Counted from the stretch's first letter, positions 8,992 through 18,337 are shown. The stretch is DNA of 64,000 nucleotides from Prosthecomicrobium pneumaticum (GCF_014199915.1 NZ_JACHOO010000001.1:734328-798327), one strand, 5' to 3'. The notes: generated by a model not told the origin, from the letters alone. Program-made: numbers and translations.

Positions 8992-9777
8992 TTCCTGATC
9001 CAGATCCGGATTGCGCCAATCAGGGCGAAGCCAAGATGGCTTTCCGAGGTCTTGTCGTAGCGGGTGGCGACGCGGCGGGCGTTTTTGAGGCGATTGAAGC
9101 AACGCTCGATGCGATTGCGCAGAGCGTAGACGAAGCCGTCGACCGGGACTTGCGGGACTTGGACGAGGCGATTGCGCTTCATCGGGATGACCGGCTCGGC
9201 GCCTCGCGCTCTGAGGTCCTCGCGGATGGCGTCGCTGTCGTAGCCCTTGTCGGCGATCAGGACCCTCGGGGCCGGGCCACCTTCATCCGTGACCGGCTTG
9301 TAGCCCTTGGCGTCGGAGGCCTCGCCGGGGGGCAGGACGAGGGCGACGGGCAGGCCGAAGCCGTTGGCACGGAGGTGGATCTTGGTCGTGAGGCCACCAC
9401 GAGAACGGCCGATATCGTGGTGCGAAGGGCTTGAAACGAATCCCCTTTTTCGCGCCCGCCGAATGTTGGTGGGCGCGAACGATGGTGCTGTCGATCATCT
9501 GGACGCTGTCCTGGCCTTCGCCGCTCTCGTTGAGCGCGTCCAGGATCACATCCCAGACCCCTGCCAGCGTCCAGCGCCCGAACTGGCGGTAGACCCTCGT
9601 CCATTTGGGGAAGCCGGCGTCGAGGTCACGCCACAGCGCACCCGTCCGGGCGATCCAGAAGATCGCGTCGAGGATCAGGCGATGATCGCTCGGCGGCCTG
9701 CCGCTCCGCGGCCCCACGCGCACCAGAAACGGCGCGAAGAACGCCCACTCCTCATCTGTCATCCGCCCGCGAACCAA
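8976..9777 (-). CDS. IS5-type transposase in two reading frames
   Basis: The first frame starts at 9777 (M-V-R-G-R-M-T-D-E-E-W) and carries the DUF4096-like N-terminus and the first catalytic aspartate in M-I-D-S-T-I-V-R-A-H-Q-H. The second frame holds A-D-K-G-Y-D-S-D and the glutamate region N-R-I-E-R-C-F-N-R-L-K, completing the DDE triad. Joining them needs a +1 (or -2) shift near the A5G4 run at about 9449-9457. IS427 relatives do use two frames, so this may be programmed, but a one-base indel that inactivated the copy is equally possible. No stop codon occurs before the left end, and the frame continues into the immunity gene to 8553. Confidence 0.78.
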
Positions 9778-9834
9778 AACCGCTCTCCCGCAAAGAGCAA
9801 CCTTGAATCAGAGGGGAAGCGATTGGGGAAGCGC

Positions 9835-9850
9835 CTTTGTCAACACGGCC
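9835..9850 (-). repeat. Right terminal inverted repeat of the IS5-type element
   Basis: CTTTGTCAACACGGCC is the inverse complement of the left repeat with one mismatch; it lies 58 bases upstream of the transposase start. Confidence 0.75.
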
Positions 9851-10047
9851 TGAGCGCAAATCCGGCTTCTGGAGAGCCCCGATCCGTCGGGAGGGGCAGT
9901 ACCGTCAAGGAGACGGTCCTGCGCCGCAAGGTTGCCGAAGTGTGGGCGCTCGACATGGAGCGCCGCATCGATCGCCAAGAGCCCGCCGTCACGCGCAGGT
10001 CGCGCGACGCGAAACGGATCGACATTCCGATCCGAGAACTCTTCGTC

Positions 10048-10977
10048 TCACGACCCGAGCGAGCCGTCCTCATGACGATCCCGAAAGTACTTCTCGACAT
10101 AGGCGTGCATGTCTTTCTTGTCGCTGCCCCAGACCCAAGTCCCTTCCGATGACAGGGTGATGTCCCGCTCCGGATCGAAATCATAGCCGACAAAGCCACG
10201 ATGTCTCGTGTTGTAACCTCTGTCTTTCCGTTCTCCGTGCCAGTAATGGTAAACTGTATTATCTATGAATCCGATCTTCATCGCGATATCCTGATGGATG
10301 GGCTGCGCCCACCGCATATAATGATCCATACGAAGCGGACTGAGGCGCGAGATGTTCTTGGAGTCTTCGAAGTCTCCTGACGCAGCGCTGGAGAACGCGC
10401 GATCTCCGCCGCCCAGAACCAGAGCGTCGTAGAAGCCGTGCTTCGCGAGAAGGTCGCGCGGGGCGGCCCAGGCGAACCCGGGTGTCCCGAGCCGGACGTT
10501 GGGGCCGCGGTCCGTGTTCCGGGGCGAGCCGAGCGACATCCAGGCAGCAAAGCCGAGCCCTGTCGGCGAGAGATCCGGGCTTTCGTGTGTTTCTCCGGGT
10601 TTCAGATCCACCAGATGCTCGAACAGCTGGACGACGCGATCGTTTTCGAGCGCCTCCCTTGCACGGACAACCCAGTCCTGCCTCATGAAGACGATATCAC
10701 AATCGACCCAGGCGACGTGGGTAGCCGACGATGGAAGACTTTCGAGAGCGATATTGAGAAGACGTTCCTTCTGCCAAAGGACAGATCCGCTGCTTCTCCG
10801 GACAAGGATATCCGCATCGTCCGCTCCAAGATCGAACGCGCCGTCGAAGCCGAGCTCAACCGCCAAGAGGTTGCAGCCGATGTTGTCCTTGAATCGACGA
10901 TAATTTTCTCGCCGAGTTCTATAGCGCAGCGGGTTGAAATAGGCCGTGATCGCCCAAAACTCGCCAGGTCCCGCCAT
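10048..10977 (-). CDS. Glycosyltransferase-like protein (GT-A fold), surface glycan
   Basis: The 309-residue protein looks like a GT-A-type glycosyltransferase. Visible marks are a W-V-D-C-D-I-V-F segment (a DxD-type metal/nucleotide-sugar site, near residue 90) and a later G-T-P-G-F-A-W-A-A-P-R-D-L-L motif with G-G-G-D-R-A-F, typical of family-2-like acceptor regions. There is no signal peptide. ATG 10977 follows GGGAAG; a TTG at 11010 is an alternative. The pyruvyl transferase gene lies just upstream on the same strand, so the two may make or decorate the same exopolysaccharide. Sugar donor and acceptor are unknown. Confidence 0.6.
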   Translation of the reverse strand: MAGPGEFWAITAYFNPLRYRTRRENYRRFKDNIGCNLLAVELGFDGAFDLGADDADILVRRSSGSVLWQKERLLNIALESLPSSATHVAWVDCDIVFMRQDWVVRAREALENDRVVQLFEHLVDLKPGETHESPDLSPTGLGFAAWMSLGSPRNTDRGPNVRLGTPGFAWAAPRDLLAKHGFYDALVLGGGDRAFSSAASGDFEDSKNISRLSPLRMDHYMRWAQPIHQDIAMKIGFIDNTVYHYWHGERKDRGYNTRHRGFVGYDFDPERDITLSSEGTWVWGSDKKDMHAYVEKYFRDRHEDGSLGS

Positions 10978-11105
10978 TCTCTTCCCAACACTCGCATCGG
11001 TAGCCGCCAAGCCGTCGGCCGAGATTTAGGGATCGGGCGCGGAATTGACAGCCGATTTTTGGACCGCCGGCGCCTCCGCGGGGGTCGCCTCGCAGGACGC
11101 TCGCC

Positions 11106-12098
11106 TCACGCGCCCCCGCGGCGGCGGCCGCCCCAGCAGACGGACAGTCTGCTCTCGATTTCGGCCTTTCTTACCGCGTTCATGAACGGACAAGCCTGGA
11201 TCAGACGGGACAGGTCCACCGGCCGCAGCGGGCAGACGGCGCGCGCGACGAGGTCGGCTCCGGTCACATCCGGCGTGACGATCAGCGGGGCGATCGTGTC
11301 ATGGCCGACGGACGCGAAGTAATCGCGGAACTTGAAGCCGTCTCCCAATGGACGATCGCTGAACTTCAACCAGGCTGCCGGCACGCCGTAGCTGTGCGCT
11401 GCGATAATTCCGTGCAGCGAGCTCGACGCGATCACTCGGCAGGACTTGACGGCGTCGACGACCTCTTCGAGGCCGCCGGTGATGTCGATGATCCGGACGG
11501 AGAGTGGCTCCGGAATCGCCGGCAGCGGCTCGATGCCGCGCTCTCGCACATGCTGGATGATACCGAGGTCGAATTTGGTCTCGACCGGTGGATCATAGAA
11601 GATTGGATAGAGCAGAGCCGGATCGCCATAGACCTCCGGACACTCGATCCCTTGTGCGAGCAGCCTCGACCGCGTGAGCGGACCGCGCACGGCGCAGATG
11701 CGCGGCAGCGGTGGAGCGAGCTGCGCGTCCGAATGGACGAAGCCGGTGCCCCAGACAACGGTGCGCGCGCGTGCCTTCTCGGCGCCGAGTTGGCCGAGGC
11801 CGCTGCCGATCACGCTGTAGATCGGCTGCCCGGGATCGGCGGCTTCCCGGGCGTGAACGACCGGACGCTGAGCGAGCTTGCCGACGAGCACCGGGTTGAG
11901 CTTGTCGCCCCAATTGTCATGGACGGCGGGGCTGCGGGCCCAGCGAAGGGCGAGCGGCTCCGGGGCGGGGCCGCCGAAACGGCGCGGCGCCAGCCGGGTC
12001 CACAGCGGCCGCAAGATACTCGCTCCGGGCTTCTTCGGCGTGGGCACGACATCGTCCGAGCAGGCTGGCCTTACCTCCTCCGCCGAACGCGATCGCAT
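11106..12098 (-). CDS. Polysaccharide pyruvyl transferase family protein
   Basis: The 330-residue protein fits the polysaccharide pyruvyl transferase family (ExoV/CsaB-like), which adds ketal pyruvate from PEP to sugars. Characteristic pieces are N-W-G-D-K-L-N-P near residue 63, the V-I-G-S-G-L-G and W-G-T-G-F blocks, the R-G-P-L-T-R-S-R-L-L motif, the Y-G-D-P-A-L-L motif and S-S-S-L-H-G-I-I-A-A-H-S-Y-G-V-P in the C-terminal half. The ATG at 12098 has no clear Shine-Dalgarno, so the start could lie nearby. The neighbouring glycosyltransferase supports a role in acidic surface glycan synthesis. Confidence 0.78.
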   Translation of the reverse strand: MRSRSAEEVRPACSDDVVPTPKKPGASILRPLWTRLAPRRFGGPAPEPLALRWARSPAVHDNWGDKLNPVLVGKLAQRPVVHAREAADPGQPIYSVIGSGLGQLGAEKARARTVVWGTGFVHSDAQLAPPLPRICAVRGPLTRSRLLAQGIECPEVYGDPALLYPIFYDPPVETKFDLGIIQHVRERGIEPLPAIPEPLSVRIIDITGGLEEVVDAVKSCRVIASSSLHGIIAAHSYGVPAAWLKFSDRPLGDGFKFRDYFASVGHDTIAPLIVTPDVTGADLVARAVCPLRPVDLSRLIQACPFMNAVRKAEIESRLSVCWGGRRRGGA

Positions 12099-12242
12099 CC
12101 GCGCGGCCTTTGCCGCCCAGAAACATCACGGAGCACGAAGAAGCAAGGCCGCCGCCCCACGACGGCGCCTTGCCGCGCCCCCTCCGGCGACCCGCCGGCC
12201 AGCGACCATCCCCGGAGCACCGACGCCGTGCAGCCCGCGGCC

Positions 12243-15200
12243 TCAGAAGCGGAGCGCGCCCTTGGCGAGGCCGGCATGGCTCTCATAGCCGCTGCGGAAC
12301 TGGCCGACATATTCGGCGCCGAAGAGCAGCCGGCCGGTCTCGAGCGCAAGGGCCGCGCCGACCTCCGCGCCATCCGCCGCGAGGCGGTCGGTGGCGGTCG
12401 CAAAGGGCGTGCCGGCGAGCGTGCCGGTGGTGACGACCGGATCGTCGAGATAATCGTGCAGCCAGACGGCGCGGAGCTCCGGTGTCCACCGGCCGAACCC
12501 GGTCGCGACCGGCCAGGCGATCGTCGCGCCGAGCGTCGAGGTGAGGTTGTTGACGTCCTGCCCGTCGACCGAGAGGTTCGCGGCGCCCGCACCGGTCTCG
12601 CGATAGGGATCGTAGACGTTCCGCTGGAAGGCGATACCGGCGAGCGGCGTGAGAATCGGGCCGCCCGCCGCGAGCGCCAGATCATAGCCGGCCTCGGCAC
12701 GGGCCGTCGCGCCGACTCCGTCGAAATCCGACCGTGCGACCGCGCCGAGGAAGCCGATCGTCCGGCTCTGCTCGATATGGCCATAGCTGCCGCCCGCCTG
12801 CGCGTCGACATGGAAGGCGCCGGCGCGCCAGCTGGCATAGACGAGCGCCTGATAGAGCTGTTGCGTCGCTTCGGCCGCTGCGGCGTCGGTGTCGAGCGAC
12901 AGCCAGCTTCCCGCCGCGCCGAGGAGGACCGAATCGGAAAGCGCGACATCGGCGCCGAAGGCGAGGCCGCCGCCCTTCATGTCGTAGCCCGGACCGTTCG
13001 CGACGCCGCCGAGACCCTGGAGCCAGACCTCGCCGTCGAAGCCCTCGCCCGGCCGACCGGCGGTCTCCGCTCCGGTGAGCGCGCGCCACGCCTCGTTGCC
13101 GCGCTGCGGGGCGGCGTCGGCATAGCCCGACACCGGGCTCGCCGCCGGAGCGCCGGCGCCGAAGCCGCCGAACTGCCGCTGGCCGACGGCGTCGCCGAAC
13201 AGGGTGCCCGCGGTGAAGCCCGCCTGCCAGCCCGGCGTGTCGCCGGAGGGCGCGAGTTCGGCGATCGCCTGCGGCTGGTCGGCCTCGTCGAGCGCCAGAA
13301 GGGTGGTGAGCACCGTGCTCTGGAACGCGATCGCCTCGTCGCTCTCCCCGCCGGCGAGCACGTCGAGGGTCGTGCCCATCGCGGCACCGGCCGGGCCGGC
13401 CTCCGCGCCGATCTCGGAATAGGCGCTGCTCGGCCCCTGGTCCGGCAGATCGGCGAGGAGCCGGGTGACGCCGTCGACCGTCTCGGTCGAGAAGGTGATC
13501 GTCTCCGTGCCGACCTTGACCGTCGTGCCGGTGAGATCGAGCGTGCCGGCGCTGAGAATGGCGGCGATGTCGCCCGAAAAGTGGTAGCCGCCGATCGGCA
13601 CGATCACGATCGAGCTGCCGGCGAGCCCGGCCGAGCCGGATACGGTCAACTGGCCCATCGCGTTCCGGGTCGCGGCGATGACGAGCCTGGCGGCGGCCGA
13701 CTGGCTGTAATTGCCGGTGATCGAGACGGCGTCGTCGAGACGAAGCGTGCCGTCATTTGTCACCGTGTTGGTGCCGACGTCGATGTCGCTGTTGAGGCGC
13801 GTGTTGCCGGACTGGAAGATGACGCCGGAGTTCTTGCTGTCGATCAGACCGGTGACGAGCGTCGCCGGGTCCGCCGAATAGCCGGTGATCAGGCCGTAAT
13901 CGTCGCCCGTCGCGCCGATGAAGACGAGATCGTCGGTGGTGCGGTTCTTGATCGTGCCGGCGATGGTGCCGGTGTTGGTGATCGTGCCGAAGGCGGCATC
14001 GCCATAGAGGGCGATCGCCTCCGGACCGGTGATCGTGCCGGAATTGTCGAGATCCCCGATCGTCGCGCCGCCATCGACATAGAGCGCCACCGAGCCGCTC
14101 TCGATCGTGCCGCTGTTCTCGATCGGACCGACGGTCGCGCCGCCGCCGACATAGAGGCCGAGCAGGCCGCCCGAAATGGTGCCGGAATTGTCGAGGCTGT
14201 CGATGGTGGTCGGGGTTGCGAGCGCCGTGTCGCCGAGGCCGGAAAGCAAGGCGAGGATCGCATTGTCGCCGAGCGGGCCGGAAAGGCCGGCATCACCGAG
14301 ATTCTGCGCCATCGCGCCGAGGCCGATCACCGCCATGCCGCCGGAATAGATGCCGCTGCCCTCGATCGTGCCGGAGTTCTCGAAGCTGCCGATATCGGAG
14401 GAAGCGACGATCAGGCCGCCGCCGAGCGTCGTTCCCTCGCCCTCGATCGTGCCGGCATTGGTGAAGCTGTCGGCCGAGGCGAGCGCGAACAGGCCGCCGA
14501 GCGCGATATCGCCGGTCGCTGTGACGGTGCCGGTGTTGCCGAACGTGCCAATCTCGGTCGCATCGCCCTCGACGCCGAAGGCCGTCGGGCCAGCGGCGAG
14601 AATGCCGATCGCCGTGCCGCCGTCGCCCGCCGCGGTGACATCGACCGCACCGTCGTTCTGAAGCGTCCCGGCCGAACCGCCGGCCAAGCCGATGCCGAGG
14701 GCGAGGCTGCCGGAAACCGAGATGGTGCCGTCCACCCCATTGGTGACCGAACCGAAAGTCGAGCCGACGCCGAGCAGGCCAGCGGCGAAGCCGTTCGATG
14801 TGGAGGAGAGGGTTCCGTTGCTGGTGAACGTTCCGATATTGGAGAGGATCGCGAGGATCGCAGCATTGCCGGTGACGGTCGAAAGCGCGTCCGGAAGTGT
14901 GACGCCCGCGCCGCTGGCGATAGTGGAGAAGATGCTGGCGTCGGCCGTTGCCGAGATCGTGCCATCATTGGTCAGCGCGTCGATCGAGGAGAGCGCCACG
15001 CCGAGCCCGGCGCCGTCGCCTGTGATCGTCCCGCCGAGCTGATTGTCGAGGATGCCGAGGGTGAGAAGGAAGCCGGCGACGCCGGTGGCGCCCGAGATCG
15101 TGCCGGAATTCTCGACCGATCCGGCCTTGTCGGCGAGGGTGCCCAAAGACAACAAGCTCAACCCCGACAAAGTCGCATTGCCCTCGATCGTGCCGGAGTT

Positions 15201-15953
15201 CGAGATTGTCCCGAACGTGCCGCAGACCTCGGGGAACGACCCGCATACGATCGCGACGCCCCCGAGCGCAACACCCTCGGGGGCGGTGATCGCGCCGGCA
15301 TTGACGAACGAGTCGACCGACTGACCGTCCTGCATGCTGATGTTTACGCCGGTGATCGTGCCCGTGTCTGTGTTCTCGAACGACGTCACGGCAGAAGACG
15401 AGTTAATGCCGAGCGCGCCGGTGATCGTGCCGCTATTCTCGATCGAGCCGATGAGGTCGCCGCCGTTGTTACGAATGCCGTAATCATCGCCGGTAATCGA
15501 GCCGCTGTTGACGATCGAGCCGATGGTGCCGTCGTTGGTAATGTCGACTGCGCTCGCGACGTCGCCTGTCTCGCCCCTCTCCGATGAGATTGTGCCGGAA
15601 TTGTTGAGCGTGCCGATCTGGCCCTGATTTTCGAGGCCCGCGGAATGGAACCCGTTCGCGCCGACCGCCGTGATCGTGCCGTCATTGTCGAGGGTCGTGA
15701 CGGTGCCGCTGTTCTTCAACGCCACCGAGTTGGCAGACACGCCGCCCGGCGCCGAGATCGTCGCCGTGTTCGAAAGGGTGCCGAGCGTGGCGCTGTTGGA
15801 GTAATTCGTGCAATCCGCGCTGATCGTCGCGGCATCGGCGGTGCAGTCCGCGGCGCGGGCGGCGCCCGGCGCGAGGCAGACCGCGAAGGCGGCGAAGGAA
15901 ACGCCGGACAGCAGACCGCCGAATCCGGCGGAGCGCGGAGTGGTGAAGCGCAT
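12243..15953 (-). CDS. Autotransporter with N-S-G-T-I repeat passenger
   Basis: The 1236-residue type V secretion protein has a signal peptide of about 34 residues ending A-A-R-A. A long passenger follows, built from many imperfect repeats with the core E/D-N-S-G-T-I-x-G, as expected for a right-handed beta-helix. The last 270 or so residues form an autotransporter beta-barrel, with alternating strands and a terminal phenylalanine (G-A-L-R-F). ATG 15953 was chosen because it opens the signal peptide and follows GGGGGCGAAAG; the longer frame to 16112 adds an arginine-rich leader that does not fit. No protease or adhesin motif was recognised in the passenger. It is probably an outer-membrane-anchored or released surface protein. 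Confidence 0.88.
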   Translation of the reverse strand: MRFTTPRSAGFGGLLSGVSFAAFAVCLAPGAARAADCTADAATISADCTNYSNSATLGTLSNTATISAPGGVSANSVALKNSGTVTTLDNDGTITAVGANGFHSAGLENQGQIGTLNNSGTISSERGETGDVASAVDITNDGTIGSIVNSGSITGDDYGIRNNGGDLIGSIENSGTITGALGINSSSAVTSFENTDTGTITGVNISMQDGQSVDSFVNAGAITAPEGVALGGVAIVCGSFPEVCGTFGTISNSGTIEGNATLSGLSLLSLGTLADKAGSVENSGTISGATGVAGFLLTLGILDNQLGGTITGDGAGLGVALSSIDALTNDGTISATADASIFSTIASGAGVTLPDALSTVTGNAAILAILSNIGTFTSNGTLSSTSNGFAAGLLGVGSTFGSVTNGVDGTISVSGSLALGIGLAGGSAGTLQNDGAVDVTAAGDGGTAIGILAAGPTAFGVEGDATEIGTFGNTGTVTATGDIALGGLFALASADSFTNAGTIEGEGTTLGGGLIVASSDIGSFENSGTIEGSGIYSGGMAVIGLGAMAQNLGDAGLSGPLGDNAILALLSGLGDTALATPTTIDSLDNSGTISGGLLGLYVGGGATVGPIENSGTIESGSVALYVDGGATIGDLDNSGTITGPEAIALYGDAAFGTITNTGTIAGTIKNRTTDDLVFIGATGDDYGLITGYSADPATLVTGLIDSKNSGVIFQSGNTRLNSDIDVGTNTVTNDGTLRLDDAVSITGNYSQSAAARLVIAATRNAMGQLTVSGSAGLAGSSIVIVPIGGYHFSGDIAAILSAGTLDLTGTTVKVGTETITFSTETVDGVTRLLADLPDQGPSSAYSEIGAEAGPAGAAMGTTLDVLAGGESDEAIAFQSTVLTTLLALDEADQPQAIAELAPSGDTPGWQAGFTAGTLFGDAVGQRQFGGFGAGAPAASPVSGYADAAPQRGNEAWRALTGAETAGRPGEGFDGEVWLQGLGGVANGPGYDMKGGGLAFGADVALSDSVLLGAAGSWLSLDTDAAAAEATQQLYQALVYASWRAGAFHVDAQAGGSYGHIEQSRTIGFLGAVARSDFDGVGATARAEAGYDLALAAGGPILTPLAGIAFQRNVYDPYRETGAGAANLSVDGQDVNNLTSTLGATIAWPVATGFGRWTPELRAVWLHDYLDDPVVTTGTLAGTPFATATDRLAADGAEVGAALALETGRLLFGAEYVGQFRSGYESHAGLAKGALRF

Positions 15954-16108
15954 CGTCTTTCGCCCCCGAAAGAACCCCTGAAGGGGGCCGCGCGACCTGC
16001 GCCGCGCGGCCCGTTTCGGACGGCTCGCGCCGCCCCCTGCCCGATCCCCCCGGCCCCCCGGCCCGTCGGATCGGACCGGCCGCCCCCGCGAAGGGGCGGC
16101 CGTTTGCC

Positions 16109-17587
16109 TCACTCGAGCGTCAGCCGCACGAGCGCGATATTGGAACTGCCGTCCTCGGCGACCGTCGAGCCGGCGAGGACGACCAGACGATCGCCATCGA
16201 GCACCAGGCCGTTCGCCTTGTCGTCGCCGTCGCCGAGCGAGATGTTGACGACGCCATCGGCGGTGCCGTCCGCACCGCCATCGGCGCCGAAGGCGGCGTC
16301 GAGCGCGCCGTTCGCGTCATAGCGGGCGACCGCCATGCTGAGACTGCCGCCGTCGCGGTGGTAACCCGAGACGAGGATCTTGCCGTCCGGCTGCAGGGCG
16401 AGGCCGGTCGCCACATCGTCACCCTCGCCGAGCGAGGTCGCGACGAAGCCGTCCGGCGTGCCGTCGGAGCCGCCATCGGCGCCGAAGGTGGCATCGGCGC
16501 TGCCATCGGCGCCAAGCCGGGCGACGACGAAATTCGAGCTGCCGTCCTTCGCGACCGTGGTGCCGGCGACGACGATCTTGCCGTCCGGCTGCAGCGCGAC
16601 CGCGGTGCCGGTGTCGTCGCCATCGCCGAGCGAGACGCCGACGACGCCGTCCGGCGTGCCATCCGCGGCCGTGCCGAAGCTCGCATCGAGCGCGCCCTTC
16701 GCGTCGAGACGGGCGACGACGATGTTGGCGCTGCCGGCCTCCTGATGCGAGCCGACGACGACGATCTTGCCGTCGGCCTGCAGGGCGACGCCATTCGCCC
16801 GGTCGTCGCCGGCGCCGAGATCGATGCTCACGAAGCCGTCCGGCGTGCCGTCCGAGCCGCCATCGGCGCCGAAGCCGGTGTCGGGCGTGCCGTCGGCCTT
16901 GAAGCGGGCGACGACGATGTTGCTGCTCGTGCCCTTGACGGTATCGCCGACCACGACGATGCCGCCATCGGGCTCGACCGCGACGCCGCGCGCGATATCG
17001 TCGCCATCGCCGAGCGAGACGTTGACGACGCCGTCCGGCGTGCCGTCCGAGGCGGTGCCGAAGGTCGGATCGAGCTTGCCGTCCGCCCCGAGGCGGATGA
17101 CGAAGATGTTCTTGCTGCCGCCTTCGACGTGATAGCCGGCGAGGACGATGTGGCCGTCCGGCTCGGCCGCGAGGGCGGTCGCGACATCGTCGCCGGCGCC
17201 GAGCGAGATGTCGACGACGCCGTCCGGCGTGCCGTCGGCGTCGCCATCCGCGCCGAAGGCGGGATCGAGCGTGCCGTCATTCTTGTAGCGAAGGATGACG
17301 ATGTCCTTCGAGCCGTCGGCGGCGCGGTTGCCGACCACGACGAGCTTGCCGTCCGCGGTGCGGGCGATCGCGGAGGCCTCGTCATTGCCGGCGCCGAGCG
17401 AGGTGGAAACGACGCCGTCCGGCGTTCCGTCGTCCGTGCCGACACCGAAGGTCGGGTCGAGCGCGCCCGGCCCCTTCTCGGCCGCGGAGGCGGCGATCAC
17501 CCCGGCGGCGCCGAGCGCGACAGTGGACACGCCAATAAGAAGAGCGTGCCGCACAACATTACTCAGTCTGCTCTGCTGTTTCATCAT
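16109..17587 (-). CDS. Secreted delta-60 repeat protein (seven repeats)
   Basis: The 492-residue protein has an N-terminal signal sequence (hydrophobic A-L-L-I-G-V-S-T-V-A-L-G-A-A, cleavage near A-S-A-A). It then carries seven copies of a repeat of about 60-65 residues containing D-G-T-P-D-G-V-V, S-L-G-x-G-D-D and P-D-G-K-I-V-V-V-G. These match delta-60 repeats, which fold as a beta-propeller and occur in secreted proteins of unknown role. Two ATGs stand at 17587 and 17584 behind a G-rich Shine-Dalgarno. The gene is divergent from an XRE regulator and upstream of the autotransporter on the same strand, so all three may be linked. Confidence 0.82.
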   Translation of the reverse strand: MMKQQSRLSNVVRHALLIGVSTVALGAAGVIAASAAEKGPGALDPTFGVGTDDGTPDGVVSTSLGAGNDEASAIARTADGKLVVVGNRAADGSKDIVILRYKNDGTLDPAFGADGDADGTPDGVVDISLGAGDDVATALAAEPDGHIVLAGYHVEGGSKNIFVIRLGADGKLDPTFGTASDGTPDGVVNVSLGDGDDIARGVAVEPDGGIVVVGDTVKGTSSNIVVARFKADGTPDTGFGADGGSDGTPDGFVSIDLGAGDDRANGVALQADGKIVVVGSHQEAGSANIVVARLDAKGALDASFGTAADGTPDGVVGVSLGDGDDTGTAVALQPDGKIVVAGTTVAKDGSSNFVVARLGADGSADATFGADGGSDGTPDGFVATSLGEGDDVATGLALQPDGKILVSGYHRDGGSLSMAVARYDANGALDAAFGADGGADGTADGVVNISLGDGDDKANGLVLDGDRLVVLAGSTVAEDGSSNIALVRLTLE

Positions 17588-17714
17588 CGCCCCCCGGGAC
17601 GATTCAGTTTGATTATTAAGATGTGCGTCGCCAATTCTCAACTTACGGCAGAGACGCACTTGAAGCGCCGTTGAAATCCGATAGCATGCCTACGTCCGGG
17701 CGGCGAAAACTAAA

Positions 17715-17730
17715 TTATACGTTTTTATAA
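17715..17730. promoter_or_regulatory. Candidate operator TTATA-N6-TATAA before the XRE gene
   Basis: This AT-rich inverted repeat stands four bases upstream of the XRE start codon, in the divergent region shared with the delta-60 gene. Its position suits autoregulation; it could also be part of an AT-rich promoter. Confidence 0.35.
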
Positions 17731-17734
17731 GCAG

Positions 17735-18337
17735 ATGACCGAGATCAGCCTTGCCGAAAAGCTGAAGACTTGGCGCCGCGTCAACGGCATCAAGCAGAAT
17801 GCGATCGCCACCGCGCTCGGTGTATCGCAAGCGGCCGTCTCCCGCTGGGAAAATGGAGTCGACCTTCCATCGATCGAAATCTTACAGAGACTTACAGATC
17901 TCATTGCGCACGGCATTCGCGACGAGCTGGCGATCGATCGCCGCTTCATCGAAAGACTGTCGTCGGTAGAGGCGATCTTCGATTTCGACGGCATCCGCCT
18001 TCAGGCCGCGTCGGCCGGGCTGAACCGGCTCTGGCCGGGATTCTCGCGGCTGATCGGCCGATCCTTCGAGCACCGGATGATCGGCGAGAGCCGAGTCGCC
18101 ATCGACGACGGTGATCTGCGCAAGTCGATCCTGCGCGGCGACGTGGCCATTCTGGTCGGCGTCAGCACGCGCCACACCAATCTCGAACTCGACACGGAGA
18201 TGCGGCACCGCTGGATCGCCCGCTTCCGCCTCGACGGCCACCGCGTGCTGGCGACCATGGTCTACGAGCCCTGCCCGCCCGACACGCCCTGCGGGATCGA
18301 GGACATCATGCGGCTCGACGACATCACGGTGCGCTGA
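17735..18337 (+). CDS. XRE family transcriptional regulator with C-terminal sensing domain
   Basis: The 200-residue protein begins with an XRE/Cro helix-turn-helix (residues about 6-60; I-K-Q-N-A-I-A-T-A-L-G-V-S-Q-A-A-V-S-R-W-E-N-G). An uncharacterised C-terminal domain of about 120 residues follows, whose F-D-F-D-G-I-R-L...S-A-G-L pattern is PAS-like. There are no membrane segments. It is divergent from the delta-60-repeat gene and most likely regulates it or itself. The ATG at 17735 lacks a strong Shine-Dalgarno. Confidence 0.75.
   Translation: MTEISLAEKLKTWRRVNGIKQNAIATALGVSQAAVSRWENGVDLPSIEILQRLTDLIAHGIRDELAIDRRFIERLSSVEAIFDFDGIRLQAASAGLNRLWPGFSRLIGRSFEHRMIGESRVAIDDGDLRKSILRGDVAILVGVSTRHTNLELDTEMRHRWIARFRLDGHRVLATMVYEPCPPDTPCGIEDIMRLDDITVR

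Larger units (their letters stand above)
8976..9850 (-). mobile_element. IS5 family (IS427-type) insertion sequence, about 875 bp
   Basis: The element is bounded by terminal inverted repeats GGCC(T/G)TGTTGACAAAG, at 8976-8991 and, inverted, at 9835-9850 (15 of 16 identical). Its length and single minus-strand transposase fit the IS427 group of IS5. The exact outer base and target duplication are uncertain because no matching short direct repeat is obvious outside the repeats. It sits immediately upstream of the ribosome binding site of the Imm50-like gene. Confidence 0.82.

Noticed and set aside
9901-10070. Plus-strand open stretch with protein-like composition (V-L-R-R-K-V-A-E-V-W-A-L-D) between the IS and the glycosyltransferase gene
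   Set aside because: No start codon or Shine-Dalgarno, overlaps the glycosyltransferase 3' end, and no family was recognised; it might be a remnant but is not supportable as a gene.
11301-15587. A 1428-codon plus-strand frame over the autotransporter and pyruvyl transferase
   Set aside because: It is the antisense shadow of the repeat-rich autotransporter gene; no signal sequence or domain, extreme Arg/Ala/Glu bias.
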